Below are positions 44,797 through 55,139 of a stretch of DNA of 64,000 bases, in pieces; the first letter of the stretch is position 1; every line of letters begins with the position of its first letter. The translations under genes and the position numbers were made by a program. This DNA comes from Carya illinoinensis (Eukaryota > Streptophyta > Magnoliopsida > Fagales > Juglandaceae), in contig NC_056762.1 in NCBI RefSeq assembly GCF_018687715.1, positions 20,845,364-20,909,363 on the forward strand, given 5' to 3'. The notes beneath the pieces are model-generated. The model ran no database searches. It saw only the letters and a program-made list of their open reading frames with translations, and had not been told where the DNA came from.

Positions 44797-46939
44797 TGTT
44801 ATGTGCAGTGACTAGGGTTTCATAAGGTTCAAGAAATGTCTTAAGGGGATCTGGATGTCTTTGTAATTTTCTTTATAAAGTCAGGGTATTGTAGTCCATC
44901 TATAATCAGTATTGCTTTACATTGAGTTGAGAGTTGTGGGCTGTAGTGTTGACTAAGTCTAATTTCTGTTTTAAGTGGTAACTTAGTAGAGACATGGGTC
45001 AGCCTATTGATCTATGGGGTTGTGTCATGTAAGTGGGTTAATAGCGTAACGCCCTGTTTCGGAAGGTTCAGAGAGTTAGCTCTTATTACTCCATATCAAT
45101 TTCAATATCACAACTATAAAATTCAGAAAACTCCATAAAATATTAATTTATTCATCCAACCCAAATATCCATGTTCCTTCATAGGGACAACAAAGAAATA
45201 CTCAATAACATAAATTAAAAACTCTCCAAAGATTTGAAAATATCCTTAACTCATCAAATCAAAATACCTGAAAATAAATCAATTTACTAACTACGATTCT
45301 CAAATAAGCACTTGTACCCTCGAGCACTTATTCTACTACAATTATCACACCTTGCCAAAACTTCCTACTATTGTTCTTCAGCTAAACCATCAAAATTATC
45401 TAAAAAATATTATGGAGATAAATAGGTGAGTTATCAACAACTTAACAAGTACAGAGCATATACTAGCATGCAAAGATGAGTATTTATTGAGTACAATATG
45501 AAGAATAAAATGTTTTCTAGGGTTATCATGCAGAACAAAATAGATTTTTAACGTTATTCAGAGTACAGAAACAGAAACATGTTATAAAAAAATATCAGAG
45601 CGAAAGGTAAAAAATGTTCTTATTTAGAATTTTCTTAGCATAGCATAATCTAAGCATCATCATCATATCAAAATAGAGCATCTCACAAAGCAGAGACCAT
45701 GTTTAACCCCCGTGGTAGGGTTGTGCTATCCCCTATGGCCAAATAGGGTAGAGACAAAGGTGAATCTTCCCCTTATTATTCTCGGAGCCCCGAGTGTACA
45801 CACAGAAAAGACTACATAAAAACCACTTTGTTTCTAAAGTGGGTGCACTCAGGGACAGATAAGTTGGTACCAACCTAAACAGAGCACAGCAAAGCAGAGA
45901 CAGAGTCAGATACAAAATCAATACACCATGCCAAAGGTTTTCAGATGCCATATTAAATAAAATAGAGTAGCAAAAATATTCAAATCCTTCCTTCTCACAT
46001 ACTGAAAAATAAGGTCAGAGCATCTTTCTAAATAAATGCACAAATTTTCATATTTTTCATATCACTCTTTTTCACATTTTAGATACAACATGACAAAAAT
46101 ATTTTTCTTTTTTCATACCAATTTCATGAGTAATGCAAAGAAATGACCAATGTTGTTTTTCCCATGTTTTGATAAAAAAACATGCAAAGTTTTCAGAAAA
46201 AGTCAACCCACGTATCAACTATTTGTGTAAAACCTAGCATAAGAACCCTACTTACCTAGTTTTCTTAGCTTTTCATAAATTTCCTCAATAATACGGAAGA
46301 TACATTATTTGCCACCTATAAAAATAATCAAGTAATTCTTGTAAATTTCTTATCAAACATATATTTCGATATTTAAACTCGAAATGCTAAATTAGCCTAT
46401 TCTAAATCCTTGAAATCTAAAATACAATCTTTTTTCCAAAACCATCCATTATTAACTTAATGTTCACTAATATATATATATATATAGTTTCCGTAAAAAC
46501 TATAACCTGACCCAAACCAATTTTAAAACACAGGTCCAAAAACATCTTAAAACATTGATACAACCTTTTGCAATAAACCCAGGATTAATATATAAAAATA
46601 AAAAATAAACTCATCACAAGCTAGGCCCAACGTAAGATCAAAACACCTTCAACAAAATGTCCATCCTAAACCGAAACCATCATACTTGCCATAGTTGAGC
46701 TTAAGGGTAAGACCGTAGTTTAATGACCTCCTGCATGCAAACTTAATAGCAACCTAAAAAAAAATAGAATAACTCTTAAGACCAGAAAGATATCTCTTAC
46801 CTAAAAAGGAAAAAAAAAATAAAGACAGAAACAACGTGCGACAGAGCAGGACACGACTGAGCTGTGGTTCAGCGACGGCGAGTGCACAACACGGATCATA
46901 GTGGTGCGGCGAAAATACAGTTGGTCTAAGCGGCTGAGC

Positions 46940-46947
<8 letters not shown>

Positions 46948-46994
<47 letters not shown>
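46948..46994. repeat. (AG)n microsatellite
   Basis: A run of about 47 bp of perfect AG dinucleotide lies inside the solo LTR. The Ser/Leu-rich minus-strand frames across it are artefacts. Confidence 0.95.
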
Positions 46995-46997
<3 letters not shown>

Positions 46998-47147
46998 TGA
47001 GAGATAGACAGAGAAAGAGGTCCGTAGGCCATGGAAGGGAGAGAGGGAGAGACCACACAGAATACTTACCGAGAGGGTAGCAAAGCGACGACGACAAAGT
47101 GTTTGGGCAGTTACAGGTCATGGAGTTGTTGGGGCGTCGGCGTGGAG

Positions 47148-47559
47148 TGTTGAGTTTTGCACTTTTTTAGTCCCACATCGGTGGGTGAGTAAATGAGAGG
47201 CAAATTCTTAAGTTATAAATAAGAGGCTTAGCCTCTTAGTTTAAGTGCACCAGTTGAAAGCTTATCTAGTAACTTTTGACTTTAGTTAAATTCCTCTATT
47301 AACCTTTTGTAAAAGGGGAAGAGGTGTAGAGTTAAATATTTGCTAGTGGGGTAGCTTTGTGGGTGTGGTGAGGAGAAAAATTGTGTGATTGTAACAATTT
47401 TTCACATAGTGAATTTTCTTCTCTGGGTCTGGTGGTTTTTCTCCTGTTTTGGAGTTTCCACGTAAATTTCTTGTGTTGTTATTATTTCTCTATTTTTCTT
47501 GTTATTCCTGCAAAGGGCAGATCCTAGGGGGGTGAATTTGGAGGACCAAATTCCCAACA
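47148..47559 (+). repeat. 5' LTR of the gag-only element
   Basis: It begins TGTTGAGTTTTGCAC and ends AATTCCCAACA, 412 bp. A TATA-like ttataaataag lies about 65 bp in. Confidence 0.92.
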
Positions 47560-47560
47560 A

Positions 47561-47575
47561 TTGGTATCAGAGCCA
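47561..47575 (+). other. Primer binding site (tRNA-Met type)
   Basis: TTGGTATCAGAGCC starts just after the 5' LTR. It contains the perfect plant initiator-methionine primer site TGGTATCAGAGC. Confidence 0.9.
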
Positions 47576-47747
47576 CTAGGCTCTTTTTGTAGAGTGGAGC
47601 TTTGGTGTGGTAGTGTGGATATGTACAGTCTAAGGAGGTTCTGTCTAGGAGATTGGAAATTAAGTGTGTCCATTGTGACCCTCCAATCTTTCCTGGGATC
47701 TGACTTAGTGAGGTACTATTCATTTCTACAGTAAATTCATCAAAGCA

Positions 47748-48598
47748 ATGTTACGAAGTAGACCTTCAAATCTTGTCAAATTTGAGGTGGAGAAATTTGA
47801 TGGGAGAATCAATTTTGGCTTGTGGCAAGTACAAGTCAAGGATGTCTTGATTCAATCAGGATTACACAAGGCATTGAAGGGCAGACCAACACATGAAGTC
47901 AGCACTGGTACTAGTGTGACTGATGAAAGTAGCAGATCTAAAATGAGCGATGAATATTGGGAGGATCTGGATTTGAGAACAGCAAGTGCAATACGTCTGT
48001 GCCTGGCCAAAAATGTTCTTGCAAATGTGCATGGAATATCTACGGCAAAGGAACTCTGGGAAAAACTCGAAGAGTTGTATCAGACGAAGGGCGTCTCAAA
48101 TCGCGTGTACCTAAAGGAACAGTTTCATACACTGTGAATGAGTGAAGGTACAACTATTTCAGATCATTTAAGCGTTTTCAATGGCATTGTCGCTGAGCTA
48201 GAAGCTATTGGAGTTAAAATTGATGATGAGGATCAAGCCTTGAGACTCATCTGGTCTCTTCCACCTTCCTATGAGCACATGAAACCTATTTTGATACATG
48301 GGAATGAGAAAATAATTTTTTCAGAGGTTACCAGTAAAATCTTTTCTGAAGAGAGAAGACTAAGTAGTGGAAGTAATGTTCCACTTAAGAACTTAGCGAT
48401 GGTAGGAGCTGGAAATGGGAAGATGAAGAACTCCATGAAGAAAAAAGTAGTCTGCTGAGGGTGTGGACAATCTGGGCACGTCAAGAAAAATTGTCCAAGA
48501 GCTGGAGTAGGTTCGGCAAGTGGCTCCAAGTCAGTAAATGGAGATACTGATATTGATGCTAATATTGTGTCTCTCTCCATGAAAGATTTTGATCTTTA
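47748..48598 (+). pseudogene. Copia-type gag (UBN2-like) with two stops
   Basis: The first open piece (47748-48134) reads KFEVEKFDGRINFGLWQVQV and LKGRPTHEV, with ASAIRLCLAKNVLANV and KELWEKLEELYQTKGVSNR, a textbook copia gag. A TGA at 48135 interrupts it (FHTL*MSEGT). It continues in the same frame with LSVFNGIVAELEAIG and ALRLIWSLPPSYEHMKPIL. A second TGA at 48456 falls inside the zinc knuckle, after its first Cys: C*GCGQSGHVKKNCP. The frame ends near 48598. With one readthrough or reversion at each stop the gag would be complete, so this copy died recently. Confidence 0.88.
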
Positions 48599-48954
48599 AA
48601 AAGAGACATATACATCCTCATGACATGCCGCTAATTCCCAAAGTTGCCATGATAGAGGATGTGTTAATATTAGCGGGTCCACAAGTTTGCACACAAGCAT
48701 TGGTTTGGCATTGATGCAAGGTGTGTGGAGGAAATTCATGTCGATGGCTGATGAACTTCCAGGAGAGCCAAATGTGGAAGTTACACCATAATTTTCAGCA
48801 AGGTTGTTTTCGACATGGGCCGAAGTGAAATGCTTGGAATTGGTTTATTCTGAGTGGGTATGCTTTTATGGTGAAGCATGATAGCGAAAGTTATGAAGAT
48901 CTTCATTGAGGTGGAGCTTGGCTGTGGGACCAGTCAAAGTCGCAAGGTGGAAAT

Positions 48955-49366
48955 TGTTGAGTTTTGTACTTTTTTAGTCCCACATCGGTGGGTGAGCAAA
49001 TGAGAGGCAAATTCTTAAATTATAAATAAGAGGCTTAGCCTCTTAGTTTAAGTGCACCAGTTGAAAGCTTATCTAGTAACTTTTGACTTTAGTTAAATTC
49101 CTCTATTAACCTTTTGTAAAAGGGGAAGAGGTGTAGAGTTAAATATTTGCTAGTGGGGTAGCTTTGTGGGTGTGGTGAGGAGAAAAATTGTGTAATTGTA
49201 ACAATTTTTCACATAGTGAATTTTCTTCTCTGGGTCTGGTGGTTTTTCTCCTGTTTTGGAGTTTCCACGTAAATTTCTTGTATTGTTATTATTTCTCTAT
49301 TTTTCTTGCTATTCCTGCAAAGGGTAGATCCTGGGGGGGTGAATTTGAAGGACCAAATTCCCAACA
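48955..49366 (+). repeat. 3' LTR of the gag-only element
   Basis: This is 412 bp, the same length as the 5' LTR, beginning TGTTGAGTTTTGTAC directly after a purine-rich gcaaggtggaaat tract. Confidence 0.92.
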
Positions 49367-49668
49367 TGGAATTCCCTTGCTGAGCCTGGAGTCGCCGCAC
49401 GAGAAAACGTGCTCTGTTTTGAGACACAAAAACAGAGGTCACATGGTGAGGTTGAGGGTGGAGTTTCCGACGTGGGTTCACGGCTATCTAAGGCAAAGAG
49501 GTCTGGGCAAGACTTCCTGTGGGGACGATGGCTGTGAGGGGGAAAAGTGGTGTAGCGCACGGGCCTGTAAGGACATGATGGGAGGAAGAAAAAAAATGTG
49601 GAGGAGTTTAACTGGACGACTCAAGGCTGCGGCAAATGTGCAGGAGAGGAAAAAAAAATACTTGTTAG

Positions 49669-49677
49669 TATTTATAG
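49669..49677 (-). promoter_or_regulatory. TATA-like box in the large solo LTR
   Basis: CTATAAATA on the minus strand lies about 370 bp inside the LTR start at 50045. The position suits a U3 promoter and supports the minus orientation. Confidence 0.4.
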
Positions 49678-50211
49678 AGGTTATTCGAGAAAAACCCTAA
49701 AGGAAAAAGACAGGGCAACAAAAAACTGCATAATGCGAAGTATATCTCCAATGCGAGCTATTGCCGTAAATGTCGAGGGGATAGGAACATGCATGCCATG
49801 AATAAAATGGACATGAAGCGATCAAGACCAAGTGCAAAGGGAAATTCCAGCATGGTTTTTATGGCTTGGGCTTCCTCTCCAAAATCTTGGCCCCTGACAA
49901 AACCTTAAAAATATACATGCTCCATGTGAATTTAACTAGCTTGGCCGGAACTTTCTTCCAAAAGTTTTACTCATAATTTCAAATGGGTTTTTCATACCAA
50001 AAAAAAAAACTAAAAAGCGAGTCTGGTGCTGGACCCGGTGTTACAAATAGAGTCAATTATTGTTTTCCTCTTTAATCTTAAAGCAGATGAATGAATATTA
50101 TTCAATTTCTACATCAAAACCATTGTGTAAGAGTGGAGGCCTTAGGCATCTCAAATTGCCTACAATTTATTTACATTCACTTAAACAAATTTTCAGTTAC
50201 ATAACAAAATC

Positions 50212-52971
50212 TCTTCAAGAAGAAAGTCCAACACAGGTAAGCTCATTGAATTTAGTTTTGATTTGGGGGATGTCGGTTCTATAGATCGTAACCTAGGGTT
50301 TCTAAGGAAAAATTTCTCTTCTTGTGTTCTAGCCAAAAAATTTGAAATTTCCTTTTCCATTTCTTGTTTGATGCTTGGTCTTGCACCTTGAAAGGAAGGA
50401 TAAGTTAGGTAATGCTTCTATTCTCGATGATTTCATGCAGATTGAACTGTGCTTATAAGCAAACTCGTGCCATGTATTTGGGGTTTTTGAAATTTTGTCT
50501 TGGCCAAATGTTGTGTGGTAGTTCCTGGAATGATTTCTCATTTGTTTCCTCTCATAATTGTTCTAGTTGGTGGTAATCGAATAGAGGGAGGATAGCTTTA
50601 CGTGTTGTGCTATGTTTTGCTCCCAGCCTCGTGTTTTGTAAAGCATTTGGTAAACCATATTTTGATTATGTCAAGCCCCAGTGTTATGTGTTAAATTACT
50701 GGGGTTGAGATTTGTTAATTTTAAACATACTTTCCTCAAGGTTTATGGCCTAAGTAAGCACTGAGAATTTTTAATTTAACCAGTAAGCTTGCTTTGGGAA
50801 TTTTGAGTTGCCGAGTGCTCTGTCTACTGTTTATGCTATGTTTTCAGAAAAAAAAGTGATGTTTTTCTTAAGTTTTCTACAACTCAAGCATTGTTTAATT
50901 ATGTAGTTGAGAGTTTGGTTAAGTGAGGGATGTTTAAAAGCATGAATGTACTAAGACTACTAGCTGTCAATGGAAGTGCAGAAAATTCTGCTATGAACCC
51001 TGTTTTGAGGCTTAAAACAGTTCACTTTATTCCCATTATTCCTTTGCATCCTTTCCTCAACCAAAGCTAATTGTTTGTATGAGAAAATATTAAAAACAAG
51101 GGACAAAAACCAACCATCTTGTAAGCTTTAGCCCTTCGTTTAAATTGGCTTCCCACACGTTATTAAAACCTGTCAAATGTCTTCTTAGATAAAATTCCAG
51201 ATTTGTAATGTTTCCTTGTTCCCTCCCATTCCTAAATACATTCCTGTCATTTGTACATTCATAACCCATGATTTCCATCTATCCCTCAAGTAGAAAACCC
51301 AATGGCCTTTCATGGATAGCAAGCATGTTATTAGTCACTTTCATGAGTTTTTAGAATGCTTGAAATGAAAAGTTTTAATGCTTTGGCTTAGTGCTATGTA
51401 TGGTAGATAGTTGAATGGGTTAAGGTTGTGCTTTGTGGTTAATGTTCTTTAAGTGAAGAGGACTTAAGGAATGCACTTTAATTCTTTCATGGAATTAACG
51501 TGAACGTACATTAATTAAGGGTGTGTGTTAGTTGAAGTTAGAGTGAGATATTAGATATGAGTTTTGCTATATACAAACACAGTCGCGTACTAATCTGTAT
51601 ACCAATACTGATTCATTTATATTTAAAATTTAAATTAACACTATTTTTAATAAAATCTACTTTTTGACCAATCACATCATATTGGTGCACAGATTAGTGC
51701 ACAATTATGCTTGCAACTATATTTTTTCATTAGATATTGATGTGTTTATTCCATTTCATTGAATAGGAATATTTTTCAAGTTCAAATGAACCCAACAGTA
51801 AATCTCGGAGGTAAGTAACTATGACCATGCTTCTCACACAGCATTTTCTCCTATTAAATGCTTTCTTTATTCAAATGCTTCATGTGATGAAAAGTTAAAT
51901 GTATATATGTATAAGCCTTCTTGGTACCCCTTGTTAAGCATCCTATAAATTATAAATGCATGTATATGTATGATGTAAAGCATGCACAAGGTTTAGATCA
52001 TGAGATTTATCATGCTACGTTTTCTTAAAAGCTAGTGATCATCTTATTATAAGTATAGCATGAAATTCATTTTGTTTTATGAAAGAAAATGCATGTTGCA
52101 TTGTATTAAGAAAGACGATGTAATGCTATGAATGGAATGGAAAGAAAGTAAAGAAATGGAAGTTTTTGTGCAAATGGCCAATGACGAAATGAAATGGTAT
52201 CAAAGGAAATGGGTGGATTGTAATGCCAGATCGGTCCCATTGGTAGTGCACCCAATGGCGCAATCCTGATTGAGGAATTTCCTAACCTGTGCCCATAGGT
52301 AGAAATCAAGTCCAAAAGACTATTAACCCTAACATATTGGACGTAATAGTATGTACCAGCCAAAGGAAAGTGAAAAATGAACTGAAATGCTTATGTAAAT
52401 GTTTTATGTTTATTTAAATGTTTTAAGTTTGCATGACTCTTCAAAGGAAAAGAATAGTTTAGGTTTGCTATTTTAACTACTTGGTGTACTACTTACTGAG
52501 TATTAGACTCACATTTGTGTTAATATTTTAAACATCCAAGAAATGTCGAAGAAGAAACTGTGGAGCAAGACATCGATTGCTAGGGAGGGGGAGCCGGACG
52601 CTTAGATTGTCCCGAGAATGGGTCTTTCTCTCTTTTATTTTGATGTTAAAACTTATTTGGTTGGTTGGTATGTAAAAATGTTTTGGGGGACTTGTATTTT
52701 GAGACAAGTATTCTCTTGTGAACCGGGTAGATGCTTCTACCAATTAAGGAGATGGTTACAGTTTTTAGACTTGTAATTAATGAGACTGTTTCATATTTTG
52801 ACAAACATTTTTGAGACTTTGAAATATGATTGAAAATGGGGAAAGTCCCTTTCTAAATTTTTGGTTCGTTATACATGTCTCTATTTATAAACTGGTTATT
52901 TATTGGAGAAAAAAGAATAGAGCAGGATGAAGCATAGTAGCTCAACCCACTTTCTGGTACGAGTTGTTACA
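50212..52971 (+). repeat. Probable gypsy LTR remnant
   Basis: After the shared duplication segment ends near 50480 the sequence has LTR-like character: no coding potential, an AG-rich acidic phrase near 52540-52600 (gtcgaagaagaaac ... ggaggggg-type), and an apparent terminus gagttgttaca at 52971. The left end may be in the interrupted segment before 38260. No start terminus or target duplication was found, so the boundaries are tentative. Confidence 0.4.
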
Positions 52972-54933
52972 ATAAAGAATTTCTTCAAGGTGTTTTATAT
53001 TTGCTTGTTAGAGTGAGCCTAATTCATTTCAAATTAATTGTTGGCGGGATAAATTATTTTTTCAACTTTTTACAAAAAGTTAAATCATCTCAATCAATTT
53101 CATACCTCTTAACATATTTCATTCCTAATCATCCGGATGTTAATTAACGTGGTCTACATATTCTTGCGGTCTATATCGTGATGATGAAGGCCAGGGTTTC
53201 CTAATGAATAACTTCAAATAATGCTGATCTCATTTGACAATGGAGTTATCGGACATCTTGAATCCACGATTTTTGTGTGGACTTGGACTTCCTTGCTCAT
53301 GCAGGTTAGATTTGGATGCTAAAATGATTTTGGATGATATTTTAATAATAATAAGAAATGATTCTTAAAAAAAATATAATCAATATATTTTTTAAATTTA
53401 TTTACATATATATATATATATATATATATATTGGGTGACATGATGAAAGGAATATTAAAAAATAATAAAAATAAAAAATCAATTAAAAACATGTAATGGG
53501 CCGGGGAAAATTACTCATGTATGTTGTGCAAAAGAATATAAAATGGAGTTCTAACCGGAGTGAAGAAAACATATAGGACCAACGAGAAGCTGGCATCACA
53601 TTCCCGAATACTGAAGAGCATTCTTAAGAGAGATTAGATGAAAATTTATGAATAATAATAAGATAATTTGTAAATAACAGTGAGATCATATGAGTTATTG
53701 AAGACTTTGATAGTTGTTTATCGTGCACTTATACACTGGCCTCTAGATTTATCACATTATTTAGAAGAATTAGGACTCCATTTGAGGTTGTAAAATATTG
53801 AACTGTAAATAAAGAGTATATATGGTATTCTAGGATGACACAACTTCTAATTATCCCATAGTTTTCTAATTGGACTAGCTAGGATCTCAACTCACTAGAG
53901 TCCTCAGTATACTCATCAATCTCAAGCCCTGCTTTTCAACTAAACCTTTGAGATTTTATTATATAATCCTATATTATTTCTACCAAATCAATATTTATCT
54001 TAATGTTTGCCATATTTTCTAAAAATGGATGACAATTTGTGTTGTTGTATTCAAGTTGTATATCATGACTCAACTCTAATACAATCCATTTGATTAAAAA
54101 GATAAAAACTCTCAACTCTCGTTTAACAATTCGTGTTAAGTTCATAGCTAGTGATAAAAATTATATCTCTAAATATATTAAATCGGTTTTGGATCAAGTC
54201 AAGTTCAAGTATTATACAAATGAACCTAAAACGAAGATCTGTTAAGCTAAACGAACCAGACTCTGAATCCTAACTCGCTAATTTGATGTTGAATTCATGT
54301 TAAATTAAGTTAAGAAGGGACAAGCCTAATATTAAAAAGAATACAGATATCAATTTGAAAACAATAAATGAGAATTGAAATCTGAGTACTACAAAATCGA
54401 ACGCCAAACGGAAATAATATGTGAAAGGCTATAGAACCGCGCTTTCGTAAACTAGGGCTTATCCATAAGCCGAAACACGTTATCGATAGGCTCCAAAATC
54501 TTCTTAGAACCAGACAAAACTTGAGCCCTTGTCAATTTTTCCAACTTTTCCAACTTGCCAATTTTTCCAAAAATCAATTTTTCCAACTAGATGATTTTCT
54601 CTTTTATCGCTAGTATTCGTCATAAAATTTCAACTAATTTTGAGAGTGTACAAATTCTAGACTGATGTCTAGTAAATTTAAACATAAGTTTGTTCATAAA
54701 GAAGGTCAGGTAATGTTACTCATCATATCAATTTTCATCATTCTATAATGTAATATTAAATAAATAGCTAGTCTACATTCATCTAATACCACATCATAAA
54801 ATGATGAATAGATTTTTTTAAAAAAGATTTATATCTATGAATATACAGAAACCACTTGGAAAAGTCCCCTTCCCTGTCTAAAACTATTCCAATGCTCGTG
54901 GTGGAAAACACAGATAAATCAATTTAGTCACCA
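52972..54933. other. AT-rich spacer, no gene
   Basis: No domain is recognised. It contains a (TA)n run at 53406-53431 and a short minisatellite of caatttttccaa-type units at about 54531-54590. Confidence 0.6.
53406..53431. repeat. (TA)n microsatellite
   Basis: A run of about 26 bp of perfect alternating A and T. Confidence 0.9.
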
Positions 54934-55139
54934 CACTACAAGAATTTGGACTTTTCCCACCGATTTTTGAGTCGCTGCAAAAATATTCGCCGTAATATAG
55001 ATCATATAGCGGTGACTTATTAATCGCTGCTATATATCCACTGAATAGTGGCGATAAGTATCATTCTGCTATATCCTAACAACTATAACTATTTTCGCGG
55101 CGACAATTTTCGCTGCAATACCATGAATAATTAGTAGAG

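Larger units (their letters stand above)
47148..49366 (+). mobile_element. Gag-only LTR retrotransposon (TR-GAG-like, copia-type)
   Basis: Two 412-bp LTRs (47148-47559 and 48955-49366) flank an internal region of only 1395 bp. The internal region has a primer site, a copia-type gag and no protease, integrase, RT or RNase H. Flanks are tggag (47143-47147) and tggaa (49367-49371), a target duplication with one mismatch. By hand alignment the LTRs differ at about nine positions. This architecture fits the terminal-repeat-with-GAG class of non-autonomous plant elements, which must borrow pol from a relative. Confidence 0.88.
45045..50045 (-). mobile_element. Large solo LTR (about 2.8 kb) hosting a nested element
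   Basis: It is bounded by the perfect target duplication aatag (45040-45044, 50046-50050). Read on the minus strand it starts TGTAACACCGGGTCC and ends GGGCGTTACG, a terminal inverted repeat with the final A changed to G. After removing the nested element at 47148-49366 it is about 2782 bp with no coding region. A minus-strand TATA-like CTATAAATA near its 5' side supports this orientation. I infer a gypsy-type solo LTR. Confidence 0.8.
38260..50206 (+). mobile_element. Ty3/gypsy element with chromodomain, interrupted twice
   Basis: The LTRs are 38260-38666 and 44797-45044 joined to 50051-50206. A tRNA-Met-type primer site follows the 5' LTR. Gag, protease, RT, integrase and chromodomain remnants follow in order, and a polypurine tract precedes the 3' LTR. 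The target duplication is gaatc (38255-38259) and aaatc (50207-50211). Two solo LTRs interrupt it, one in integrase (42050-44064) and one in the 3' LTR (45045-50045). Without them the element would be about 4.9 kb. The uninserted site survives in copy A near 10187. Confidence 0.92.
44797..50206 (+). repeat. 3' LTR of the gypsy element, split
   Basis: The left piece is 44797-45044 and the right piece 50051-50206. Together they align with the 5' LTR. The split is the insertion at 45045-50045, and aatag at 45040-45044 is repeated at 50046-50050. Confidence 0.9.
34700..50480. repeat. Segmental duplication, copy B (interrupted)
   Basis: This is the counterpart of 5203-10456 in the same orientation, stretched by insertions: a poly(T)-headed insertion (37455-37735) with adjacent unique DNA, and the nested gypsy block 38260-50206. 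Uninterrupted homology covers 34700-36740, 37210-37455, 38140-38259 and 50207-50480. Confidence 0.85.

Noticed and set aside
46754..47121. Minus-strand Ser/Leu-rich open frames
   Set aside because: They run across the (AG)n microsatellite and have no domain; composition explains them.
48269..48580. Minus-strand frame over the gag
   Set aside because: It is a shadow of the plus-strand copia gag, which has clear family motifs.
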